Below, in pieces: positions 6,974 to 12,368 of a stretch of DNA of 12,368 nucleotides. Both the position numbers and the translations under genes were made by a program. The stretch's first letter is position 1. Each line of letters opens with the position of its first letter. The notes under the pieces are model-generated. The model did no database searches, was not told the DNA's origin, and saw only the letters and a list, made by a program, of their open reading frames with translations. This DNA is from PVC group bacterium (GTDB lineage Bacteria > Verrucomicrobiota > Kiritimatiellia > UBA8416), in the NCBI GenBank assembly GCA_003567805.1, contig PWYP01000056.1, positions 1 to 12,368 of the forward strand. The letters are read 5' to 3'.

Positions 6974-7471
6974 ATGAACATGCATAAAGTTCTACGTTTC
7001 GGATATTTATCCAGTGTTCTCTTTTTCGCCTGGATTTTGTACACGCAGGATTTTCATCCCGCCTCCCTGGCAACCGGCGCGGTTGCCGCACTGCTCGCGA
7101 CCGCCTTCTCCTATTCTGTCTTTTTTGAATCACTCCCCCAAAGTAAACTCATCCTGCGCCCGGACCTCCTTCTGGTATATCTGGGATTCCTGCTGTACCA
7201 AAATGTTGTGTCCTCGCTCGTCCTAATCTATCAGATGCTGCGGGGCAACTATAAGCCGGGTATCGTGCGCGTGAAAACACGCCTCCAATCCCGCATCGGA
7301 CGCACACTTCTTGCCAATACGATCTCGCTCGTACCCGGCACGTTGTCGCTATGGATGGAAGGCCCATATATCTTTGTACACTGGTTCGACAAAAAAACCG
7401 GTAACCGCGTCGAAGCAGGAAAACGTACCATGGAACCCATGCAAACATTACTGGAGAAAATTTTCGGATGA
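6974..7471 (+). CDS. mrpE: Mrp-type cation/proton antiporter subunit E
   Basis: First gene of the antiporter operon, 165 residues. Two to three membrane helices lie in the N-terminal half (about 9-26, 30-50, 62-90), followed by a cytoplasmic C-terminal domain. The MrpE/MnhE signature LLANTISLVPGTLSL (about 112-126) is intact, followed by YIFVHWFDK (about 132-140). MrpE is needed for assembly or activity of the complex and corresponds to MbhA of membrane-bound hydrogenases. The ATG at 6974 has GGAG 8 bases upstream; a second ATG two codons later is possible. Its stop overlaps the mrpF start (ATGA), so translation is coupled. Confidence 0.95.
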   Translation: MNMHKVLRFGYLSSVLFFAWILYTQDFHPASLATGAVAALLATAFSYSVFFESLPQSKLILRPDLLLVYLGFLLYQNVVSSLVLIYQMLRGNYKPGIVRVKTRLQSRIGRTLLANTISLVPGTLSLWMEGPYIFVHWFDKKTGNRVEAGKRTMEPMQTLLEKIFG

Positions 7472-7719
7472 ATGTGTATTTATACTTTCTAGGGCTGCTA
7501 CTCATTCCAAGCGCCTACCGACTTTTCGTCGGACCTACTCGGCAAGACCGCTTACTGGCACTTTCGCTTGTATCCGTAGAGCTCGTGCTAATGCTATGCG
7601 TCTATGCCGTGTATCTTGACCAAAGTCTCTATCTCGATATTGCCATCATTCTCTCCCTGCTATCTTTTGCGCAGATCACAGCCTTCTTAAAGTTGCACAA
7701 AGCCAGGAGCTCTGCCTGA
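7468..7719 (+). CDS. mrpF: Mrp-type cation/proton antiporter subunit F
   Basis: This 83-residue protein has three predicted membrane helices (about 3-18, 30-50, 54-75). It carries the MrpF/MnhF signature RLFVGPTRQDRLLAL (GPTxxDR at 22-28) and the conserved acidic residue of the last helix (Asp57 in YLDIAII). MrpF corresponds to MbhB and is part of the small-subunit bundle where the sodium path has been proposed in Mrp/Mbh structures. It overlaps mrpE by four bases and its TGA shares a base with the mrpG ATG. Confidence 0.95.
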   Translation: MNVYLYFLGLLLIPSAYRLFVGPTRQDRLLALSLVSVELVLMLCVYAVYLDQSLYLDIAIILSLLSFAQITAFLKLHKARSSA

Positions 7720-8042
7720 TGGATACCCCCATCCTTCCTATCGCCATGCTTGTGCATCTGTTCATGACTCTCGGCTGCACGATTATGTTCTTTGGTGTCA
7801 TCGGCATGATCATACTGCCAGATCTATTCCTACGATTTCATGCCGCCACCAAATGCGGGGTATCAGGCGCTCTGTGCATCCTCGTTGGACTCTCGATCTG
7901 GGCGGGCTCCACAAGTTTTATCCTCAAGTTTGCTGTAATCTTGTTTTTCCTTCTGTTCACCTCTCCCATCATTGCCCATATGCTGGCTATCTCCAGACTG
8001 GGAGAGGATGCCAGCTCATCAGCAGAGGAGGATGAAGAATGA
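7719..8042 (+). CDS. mrpG: Mrp-type cation/proton antiporter subunit G
   Basis: The product has 107 residues with three predicted membrane helices (about 10-33, 47-63, 67-90) and an acidic, probably cytoplasmic tail (GEDASSSAEEDEE). The MrpG/MnhG signature is clear: FGVIGMIILPDLFLRFHAATK (Asp35, Arg39, His41), continuing into a Gly-rich second helix. It corresponds to MbhC. The start overlaps the mrpF stop by one base and its own stop overlaps the next gene in an ATGA junction. Confidence 0.95.
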   Translation: MDTPILPIAMLVHLFMTLGCTIMFFGVIGMIILPDLFLRFHAATKCGVSGALCILVGLSIWAGSTSFILKFAVILFFLLFTSPIIAHMLAISRLGEDASSSAEEDEE

Positions 8043-8818
8043 CGCTCCCCAACCTGCTACTTTTTTTTATGCTCATAACCGTTGTGGTCTTGGTTGCCAC
8101 CCCCCGGTTGATTCACAGCTTAATTGCCCTGTGCATTTTCAGCGCGCTGCTTACATTACAATATGTTTTTCTCAAAGCACCCGATGTCGCCATCACCGAA
8201 GCAGCCCTTGGGGCGGGGCTTAGTACACTCGTATATCTCACAGCCATTCGCAAAACAGCAGACAAAACCAACCAACAACAACCAGATATAGATTTCAGCC
8301 AACACGAACCGCAGGAGGAACCACGCATGATTGCGCTACAAGAATACATAACGTCCGACAACATCCATCTGCTCACGGCAAGAAAGCGAGACCAGATCAT
8401 TCAGGAAATTCTTCAGCACTGCCTACACGATAAAGATCCCGCTTTTGTCCAGCGGGTCACCCATGACGTGCTGGCACAGAAGCGCAGCGCAAGCCCGATG
8501 GATATGAGTCTGGGCAAAGGGTTCGCTCTGGTGCATGCCCGTCACGACGCCTGCGAAGAAGTACGCTTTGCCGTCGGCCTGTTACCCGAATCTCGGAATT
8601 TATATCGAGGCGACAAAACACACACGATTATCGGCATCGTATTACCCTCTTCCCAATCCCGGCAGTACCTCGCCTTTCTCGCAAAATTTGGTCGACTCAT
8701 GTATGCACCGGAAGCAGCCCCCCTGTTCGAGGAAACCGGCAAATTACTCGCCGCAGGTGAAAACGAGATGGCGAAAACAAAACTGGCGGCATTTGTCCAG
8801 ACATTCGAGGAGGCATAA
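8039..8818 (+). CDS. Fusion of an MbhD-like (DUF4040) antiporter subunit with a PTS EIIA type-2 domain
   Basis: The product has 259 residues in two parts. Residues 1-70 form a three-helix MbhD/DUF4040 unit, equivalent to a C-terminal segment of MrpA, with the hallmark LKAPDVAITEAALGAGL (45-61). A polar linker (about 71-97) leads to a soluble domain (about 98-255) that reads as a PTS EIIA of the fructose/mannitol/PtsN type. It opens with LQEYITSDNIHLLTARKRDQ, has the active-site region GKGFALVHARHD with His166 at the phosphorylation position (the usual Pro before it is Val165), then FAVGLLPES, THTIIGIVLPSS and QYLAFLAKFGRLM. A helix about where the family has its C-terminal one closes the domain. 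By topology it should face the cytoplasm. In E. coli the PtsN protein binds TrkA and KdpD to control potassium transport, so direct control of this antiporter by PTS phosphorylation is a reasonable inference. The fold call is by eye from motif order. Confidence 0.85.
   Translation: MTLPNLLLFFMLITVVVLVATPRLIHSLIALCIFSALLTLQYVFLKAPDVAITEAALGAGLSTLVYLTAIRKTADKTNQQQPDIDFSQHEPQEEPRMIALQEYITSDNIHLLTARKRDQIIQEILQHCLHDKDPAFVQRVTHDVLAQKRSASPMDMSLGKGFALVHARHDACEEVRFAVGLLPESRNLYRGDKTHTIIGIVLPSSQSRQYLAFLAKFGRLMYAPEAAPLFEETGKLLAAGENEMAKTKLAAFVQTFEEA
8807..8813 (+). promoter_or_regulatory. Strong ribosome binding site for the small soluble protein gene
   Basis: GAGGAGG lies 8 bases before the GTG at 8822, inside the last codons of the fusion gene. 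It is the best Shine-Dalgarno in the operon and decides the GTG start. Here translation can start independently, unlike most overlapping junctions in the operon. Confidence 0.7.
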
Positions 8819-8821
8819 GCC

Positions 8822-9160
8822 GTGCGTGTACTTATCATTCATCTACTGAAAGAAGAAGACCTCCAAATGGTCTCCTCACTGTTAATTGAGCTCGGGCTGT
8901 TCAATACTGCAATTGTCGATGGCGAGGGCGTCGAGAACATTGGCGTTCCACAAGATCAACTCTTTGCCTCTTTTCAAAATCTTTTTGGCCAAGGTTCAGC
9001 ATACAACCGGACACTGATTAGCCCGGTTCCGGATTTGGATACCGTAGAGATGTTTCTCCATTTATGCGAAGGACAAGGACTCGACTTCAAAAAATCTGAC
9101 ACGGGCTGGGTGCTTTCCTTCCCATGCGATTTCTTTGTCGGCGTGGAGGATTCCGTATGA
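8822..9160 (+). CDS. Small soluble protein in the antiporter operon, possibly PII-like
   Basis: I do not recognise a firm family. The 112-residue product begins at a GTG with an excellent GAGGAGG site and has no membrane helix, unlike all its neighbours except the EIIA domain. The predicted order is strand (RVLIIHLL, 2-9), helix (KEEDLQMVSSLLIELG, 10-25), strand (TAIVDGEG, 29-36), a variable loop (37-60), strand (NRTLISPV, 62-69), helix (DLDTVEMFLHLCEGQG, 71-86) and strand (GWVLSFPCDFFVG, 95-107). That beta-alpha-beta/beta-alpha-beta layout and the opening resemble PII-like signalling proteins, which bind small molecules and control transporters. The tyrosine/T-loop and Walker-like signatures of true GlnB/GlnK are not seen. 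It lies between the EIIA-fused subunit and mrpB, and its stop overlaps the mrpB start. A regulatory role is inferred from position. Confidence 0.7.
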   Translation: MRVLIIHLLKEEDLQMVSSLLIELGLFNTAIVDGEGVENIGVPQDQLFASFQNLFGQGSAYNRTLISPVPDLDTVEMFLHLCEGQGLDFKKSDTGWVLSFPCDFFVGVEDSV

Positions 9161-9615
9161 AATTCCAGGATTCTGCCATTTTACAGGTCACACTGAGTAA
9201 GCTCTTCCCGTTTGCCGTACTGCTAAGCTTCTCGATTTTTTCCTACGGGGCAGCATTTCCCGGTGGCGGATTTCAGGCCGGTGTTGTACTAGGTAGCTTT
9301 ATCGTAGTATACGAAATTGCCCTGAACCGTCCCACCAAATCCACGACATTCTATAACTGGGTAGAAATCGCTGGTTTGATCGTTTTGGCAGTCGCTCTTG
9401 TCTGGGGCTGGATCGCAACCGGACGACCATTTGGCGCTTGGCCTGCAGACCAACAGCTCCCCAACCTCAATCGCGGCTTGATCTGGAATAACCCCTACAA
9501 ATGGTTATTGGGTTTCGGAATCTATCTCGAAGTAGCCGGATCCATGGTGCTCATCTTCCGACGCTTCATTCATTGGCATGAAGACGAGGATCATCTCAAG
9601 GAGGCAGCAGCATGA
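9157..9615 (+). CDS. mrpB: Mrp-type cation/proton antiporter subunit B
   Basis: The product has 152 residues and four predicted membrane helices (about 12-30, 41-56, 66-84, 110-133). The MrpB/MnhB signature FPGGGFQAGVVLGSF (34-48) is intact, preceded by SIFSYGA. The GFGIYLEVAGSMVLIFRR block near the end fits the last helix. It corresponds to MbhF. The ATG at 9157 was chosen over an upstream in-frame ATG at 9124: it makes an ATGA overlap with the preceding stop, has GGAGG 7-8 bases upstream, and starts where the family starts. Its stop overlaps the next gene. Confidence 0.94.
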   Translation: MKFQDSAILQVTLSKLFPFAVLLSFSIFSYGAAFPGGGFQAGVVLGSFIVVYEIALNRPTKSTTFYNWVEIAGLIVLAVALVWGWIATGRPFGAWPADQQLPNLNRGLIWNNPYKWLLGFGIYLEVAGSMVLIFRRFIHWHEDEDHLKEAAA

Positions 9616-9863
9616 AACGAATTACGTTTTGCAGTATCCTGGTACTCACTCTCTGCGGAGTGGCGATTTTCTTTCTGTTGCCCCAGCCCGAACTGCAAAT
9701 TAGAGAAGTAGGTGCCAGTTGGGTACGCATCGCAGGACAAATGGGAATCCAGAACATGGTCACGGCTGTATACCTCGGTCCGCGTATGTTCGACACCTTT
9801 ATCGAAGTCATGGTGGTCGTTCTCACTGTGTATGGCATGAAATTTGTACGGGAGCGAATATGA
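9612..9863 (+). CDS. MbhE-like small antiporter subunit (equivalent of the MrpA C-terminal end)
   Basis: This 83-residue protein has two hydrophobic stretches (about 4-23 and 63-76) flanking an amphipathic region. The diagnostic part is GIQNMVTAVYLGPRMFDTFIE (about 45-65), which matches the MbhE/MrpA pattern of N-x-V-T-x-(V/I) ... (F/L)DT-x-x-E, with Asp61 and Glu65 conserved. In standard Mrp this segment is the end of the large MrpA; in Mbh-type complexes it is a separate gene. In Mbh operons it usually lies before the mrpB equivalent, whereas here it lies after mrpB. It overlaps both neighbours by four bases. The assignment rests on the short motif. Confidence 0.8.
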   Translation: MKRITFCSILVLTLCGVAIFFLLPQPELQIREVGASWVRIAGQMGIQNMVTAVYLGPRMFDTFIEVMVVVLTVYGMKFVRERI

Positions 9864-10171
9864 GTATCCTCATAATCCTTATTGGCTTATATGGCGTCAT
9901 CAACAGCCCGAATCTCATCAAAAAAGTGATGTGTCTTTCCTTGGTGGAAAGCATGGTTATTATGCACTTTCTTGGCGTGGGATTTCGTCGTGATGGCGGT
10001 GCCCCCATTTTGAATCAAGGCATAGAAACATTTGTGGACCCGATCCCACAAGCACTCATGCTTACGGCCATAGTCATCGGGGTGTGCTTTAACGCCTTGG
10101 CTGTCGCACTGATCGTCAAACTGTATCGGCAACGCGGCACCGTAGACGTAAGGGATTTACATGACCTTTGA
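9860..10171 (+). CDS. mrpC: Mrp-type cation/proton antiporter subunit C (NuoK-like)
   Basis: The product has 103 residues and three predicted membrane helices (about 2-14, 21-41, 62-86). It belongs to the MrpC/NuoK family, shown by the block DPIPQALMLTAIVIG (60-74) and Asn/Leu-rich first helices (YGVINSPNLIKKVMCLSLVES), with Glu30 in helix 2 near where NuoK has its conserved Glu. It corresponds to MbhG. The ATG at 9860 overlaps the preceding stop in an ATGA junction; earlier in-frame starts lie inside the preceding gene and lack family sequence. Its 3' end overlaps mrpD by 11 bases. Confidence 0.94.
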   Translation: MSILIILIGLYGVINSPNLIKKVMCLSLVESMVIMHFLGVGFRRDGGAPILNQGIETFVDPIPQALMLTAIVIGVCFNALAVALIVKLYRQRGTVDVRDLHDL

Positions 10172-11789
10172 AGCCTTGCCTTCCTTGCCTCTCTCCTGGG
10201 AGATCTTCAGCAACCTGTGGATGCTGCTACCGCTGCTGCCCCTTGCCGGCGTCCTCTTGATGCTCATCGCACAGTACAGCCTGCCACGTGATATCAGCGG
10301 AATCCTATTCCATCTCGTTGTCGGTGCGCAGCTTGTGCTTGGACTTCTCTTACTGGCAGCGGCAGGAACCCATGGCGCCGAACCACGCGAAATAGCTGTC
10401 AGCCTCTGGGATTACGCCATCGTATTTCGCGTCGAGCCCATCAAGATGATGCATCTGGCCATTCTCATGATTCCCCTGCTACTGGCCTTACCAAAGTATG
10501 CTACTATCAATAATCCCTATCTACGCATCATCTTTCTCTTCTTCCTATCGGGCTGTTCCGGTGTCGTTGTCACCGGCGATATGTTTAACCTATTTGTATT
10601 TTATGAACTCATGATCATGGCCGCATATCTACTTGTGGCCGCAAAACAAAACTTTGCGGAATCCATCAAATACATGATGTTCGGCTCCATCAGCTCCATT
10701 GCCTTTCTGGGAGGCATTATCGTACTCTATGCAGGTGGCGCATCCTTCAACATGCATGCCGATATTTTTACTGCCATCCCTACAGCGAATGCTTGGTGGG
10801 CGATGGTGCTCTTCACCTTTGCCTTTGGTGTAAAATCAGCGTTTTTCCCCATCGCACTGGCTCCCTGCCATGCTGCTGCCGGCTCCCTCTTTTCTGCATT
10901 TCTTGCATCCTTCACGATTTTTACCGGCATGATCGGTTTACATTTTCTCGTGCTGGAACCTGCTGCCCTACTAGATATGCCTGCCTTCCATACACTCATT
11001 CGCACGCTATCCATTCTTACCATCGTCATGCCATCAATCATTTTATTCTGGGAACCGGAATACAATCGGGCCGTTGCCCAAAGCACGATTATTGCCATTG
11101 GTATTACAGGATTATTGCTCAGCTATGGCCAACAGCAATATGCCTTTCTCTACGTGCTCATTCATGCCACGTACAAAAGCCTGCTCTTTATGCTTGGCGA
11201 TGCGATCAAACAATCAGCACGATTTATAAAATTCAACTCAGCACTGGCAACCATTATGCTCGCCATGGGCATCTTTCTCGCGTCTGGCATCACACCGGCG
11301 CTTACTGCACACGTTAAGGGAGAAATAGAACCAGCATCTTGGTGGATGCAAACGATCCTCCTGTTTTCCGGATTCTGCGTAATAGGCGGATTCGTAAAGT
11401 TTCGTTATTCCCTCGAAACACAGTCACCAACAAATAACCAAAGGTGGAGAACATATTCTCTCTACATAATATTTATTGGCCTCGTATCCCTACTTTATCA
11501 TCAATTTGGCATACCTTCGTTCATGAACATCAAAACAGCCATAGAGCTAGGTGTTTTAGTGATAGCCCTGCTCCTCGGAAAGCGAATATACCGATCCTTT
11601 CCACAGCTCGTATCGCTTGATCGGCATTGGATCTATGGGTTGCTCAACCGGCAACTCCTCTACATCATCATCCTGTTCGTGTTCATACTACTCTGGCTCT
11701 ACCCAACCAGCCGCCAAATATCCAAGAACGAACCACCTGCCGAACAAGATTCACTTCTTCAGCAACCTGATCCCCGAAAGCAGAAGTAG
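10161..11789 (+). CDS. mrpD: Mrp-type cation/proton antiporter subunit D (NuoL/M/N family)
   Basis: This 542-residue polytopic protein has about 14 hydrophobic helices and is the only NuoL/M/N-like subunit in the window. The helix-5 glutamate is in FNLFVFYELMIMAAYLLVA (Glu149). The helix-7 lysine is in FAFGVKSAFFP (Lys225), followed by a divergent PCHAAAGSLFSAFLAS in place of the usual LPDxxPxAPSxVSALL. The conserved IHATYKSLLFMLGDAI (Lys339) and GGFVKF (Lys413) blocks are present. Where relatives have a lysine in the next helix (...LxxKxGxYxL), this protein has FTIFTGMIGL with no lysine. Near the C-terminus, LDRHWIYGLLNR resembles the cytoplasmic LDxDWxYR motif of Mrp antiporters. A hydrophilic tail (about 518-542) is rich in Glu, Gln and Pro. 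It has an AAGGG-like ribosome site and overlaps mrpC by 11 bases. It pumps or exchanges protons and cations as part of the complex. Confidence 0.93.
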   Translation: MTFEALPSLPLSWEIFSNLWMLLPLLPLAGVLLMLIAQYSLPRDISGILFHLVVGAQLVLGLLLLAAAGTHGAEPREIAVSLWDYAIVFRVEPIKMMHLAILMIPLLLALPKYATINNPYLRIIFLFFLSGCSGVVVTGDMFNLFVFYELMIMAAYLLVAAKQNFAESIKYMMFGSISSIAFLGGIIVLYAGGASFNMHADIFTAIPTANAWWAMVLFTFAFGVKSAFFPIALAPCHAAAGSLFSAFLASFTIFTGMIGLHFLVLEPAALLDMPAFHTLIRTLSILTIVMPSIILFWEPEYNRAVAQSTIIAIGITGLLLSYGQQQYAFLYVLIHATYKSLLFMLGDAIKQSARFIKFNSALATIMLAMGIFLASGITPALTAHVKGEIEPASWWMQTILLFSGFCVIGGFVKFRYSLETQSPTNNQRWRTYSLYIIFIGLVSLLYHQFGIPSFMNIKTAIELGVLVIALLLGKRIYRSFPQLVSLDRHWIYGLLNRQLLYIIILFVFILLWLYPTSRQISKNEPPAEQDSLLQQPDPRKQK

Positions 11790-11804
11790 GTTCGCACAAC
11801 CTGC
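11786..11804 (+). terminator. Weak hairpin at the end of mrpD, possible terminator
   Basis: GTAGGTT (11786-11792), loop CGCAC and AACCTGC (11798-11804) form a 7-bp stem with one T-G wobble. It overlaps the mrpD TAG stop and is followed by only TTT. The T-run is short, so termination may be weak or rho-dependent. Confidence 0.3.
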
Positions 11805-11827
11805 TTTACCCAGGATGGCTCGCCGTA

Positions 11828-11942
11828 CAGCAGGTTTCTTGTCATCCGTCTTGTCCTGCATAGTCCCGCCAAGCGGGACGACGCATGGAAGTCCCGTGCC
11901 CCTATGGGAGTCGGGACGAAGGATGCCCCCGGAAACCTGCTG
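11828..11942. repeat. Nested inverted repeats between the converging mrpD and ZIP genes
   Basis: An 11-bp perfect inverted repeat, CAGCAGGTTTC (11828-11838) and GAAACCTGCTG (11932-11942), encloses two hairpins. The first is GTCCCGC/GCGGGAC with a CAA loop (11863-11879). The second is GTCCCG/CGGGAC (11891-11896 and 11912-11917) around a CCC-CTAT-GGG inner stem. The whole 115-base unit can fold as a three-way structure on either strand. It lies between convergent genes, which suits a bidirectional terminator, or it could be a dispersed intergenic repeat. No coding content is convincing here. Confidence 0.6.
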
Positions 11943-12006
11943 CTCCCTGCGCACGAATGCACGCATGTGCTGCACACGCATGGTCCACTGTCCTGACCAA
12001 AGCGGG

Positions 12007-12368
12007 CTACAGCAAGAAACCGATCACGATAGCTGCATTTACGCCGATATTCGCCCAGTGCGTATGGAGCTTATTGGCATTGGGAACCAACTCATCCAGA
12101 GCGATGTACATCATACAGCCAGCCGCAAATGCCAGCGACCCACTAACAAAAACCTCTGACAAAAAGAAAATGAGTTGTCCGATAATCGCCCCAATCGGCG
12201 TCATCAAACCAGCCGCCATCGTGAGCAATACAATTCTCATACGTCCTACGCCTCCCGCACGTAATGGCCCCGCTATGGCAATACCTTCCGGAATATTATG
12301 CAGGGCAATGGCAATCGCCAGTGTCAATCCCAGTGTAGGACTCGATTCAAGCCCGGCTCCAATGGCCA
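12007..12368 (-). CDS. ZIP-family divalent metal transporter, C-terminal part (runs off the right edge)
   Basis: About 120 C-terminal residues are visible; the reading frame stays open to the window edge, so the start is outside. The sequence enters in a loop (GAGLESSPTLG) and continues with the ZIP helix-4 metal-site motif LAIAIALHNIPEGIAIAGP (His-Asn-x-x-Pro-Glu-Gly). Next come AAGLMTPIGAIIGQLIF, the helix equivalent to ZIP helix 5 with Pro and Gly, then SLAFAAGCMMYIALDELVPNA with the conserved Glu, and a last membrane helix. This is typical of ZupT-like bacterial ZIP proteins, which import zinc, iron or other divalent ions. It converges on the antiporter operon and is not part of it. A TTG at 12327 is not the start, because clear ZIP sequence precedes it. 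Confidence 0.9.
   Translation of the reverse strand, partial: AIGAGLESSPTLGLTLAIAIALHNIPEGIAIAGPLRAGGVGRMRIVLLTMAAGLMTPIGAIIGQLIFFLSEVFVSGSLAFAAGCMMYIALDELVPNANKLHTHWANIGVNAAIVIGFLL

Noticed and set aside
9124..9156. Upstream start that would add 11 residues to MrpB
   Set aside because: The ATG at 9157 has GGAGG at good spacing and an ATGA coupling with the preceding stop, and the family begins there.
6974..11789. Membrane-bound hydrogenase or complex I operon
   Set aside because: No NuoB-, NuoC/D-, NuoH- or NuoI-like genes are present, and the operon ends at a convergent ZIP gene.
11751..11981. 76-codon minus-strand open frame in the convergent gap
   Set aside because: It overlaps the 3' end of mrpD and the nested inverted repeats, which explain its open frame; no Shine-Dalgarno or known motif.
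11617..12159. 180-codon plus-strand open frame across the mrpD end, the gap and the ZIP gene
   Set aside because: It overlaps two well-supported genes in other frames, is rich in Ser, Cys and Arg with no domain pattern, and has no ribosome site.

Overview
The window most likely comes from an uncultured Gram-negative bacterium of the PVC superphylum, possibly Kiritimatiellota, Lentisphaerota or Verrucomicrobiota. This is a low-confidence guess from three things: the outer-membrane secretion system, a compact Mbh-like Mrp operon, and short-period degenerate repeats between genes. No rRNA or marker gene settles it. Base composition looks balanced and fairly even throughout.

Positions 1-5805 (minus strand) hold a tight type II secretion (T2SS) operon read in the order gspG-H-I-J-K-L-M-D. 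It encodes five pseudopilins, the inner-membrane platform proteins GspL (a PilM-PilN-like fusion) and GspM (PilO-like), and the N-terminal part of the secretin GspD, which runs off the left edge. GspC, GspE, GspF and the prepilin peptidase are not in the window. Upstream of gspG lie a 77-bp degenerate heptamer array (5901-5977) and a minus-strand gene for a cytoplasmic SGNH-family esterase (5975-6595).

Positions 6596-6973 are non-coding and hold a second short-period repeat and a perfect hairpin. They separate the minus-strand block from a plus-strand operon of nine translationally coupled genes (6974-11789) for a multisubunit Mrp-type cation/proton antiporter: mrpE, mrpF, mrpG, an MbhD-like (DUF4040) subunit, a small soluble protein, mrpB, an MbhE-like subunit, mrpC and mrpD. 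Most junctions overlap by 1-11 bases. The large NuoL-like N-terminal part of MrpA is absent, leaving MrpD as the only NuoL/M/N-like subunit. The set therefore resembles the membrane antiporter module of Mbh-type hydrogenases, but without any hydrogenase genes.

The most notable content is regulatory. The MbhD-like subunit carries a fused cytoplasmic domain that reads as a PTS EIIA type-2 (fructose/PtsN-like) domain with the phosphorylatable-type histidine retained (His166). The next gene encodes a 112-residue soluble protein whose predicted beta-alpha-beta/beta-alpha-beta layout suggests a PII-like ferredoxin fold. Together they suggest an antiporter controlled directly by PTS phosphorylation and possibly by a small-molecule sensor. 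I infer this from the sequence; it has not been shown.

The antiporter operon converges on a minus-strand ZIP-family metal transporter that runs off the right edge (12007-12368). The 217-bp gap between them holds two GTCCCG hairpins nested inside an 11-bp inverted repeat.
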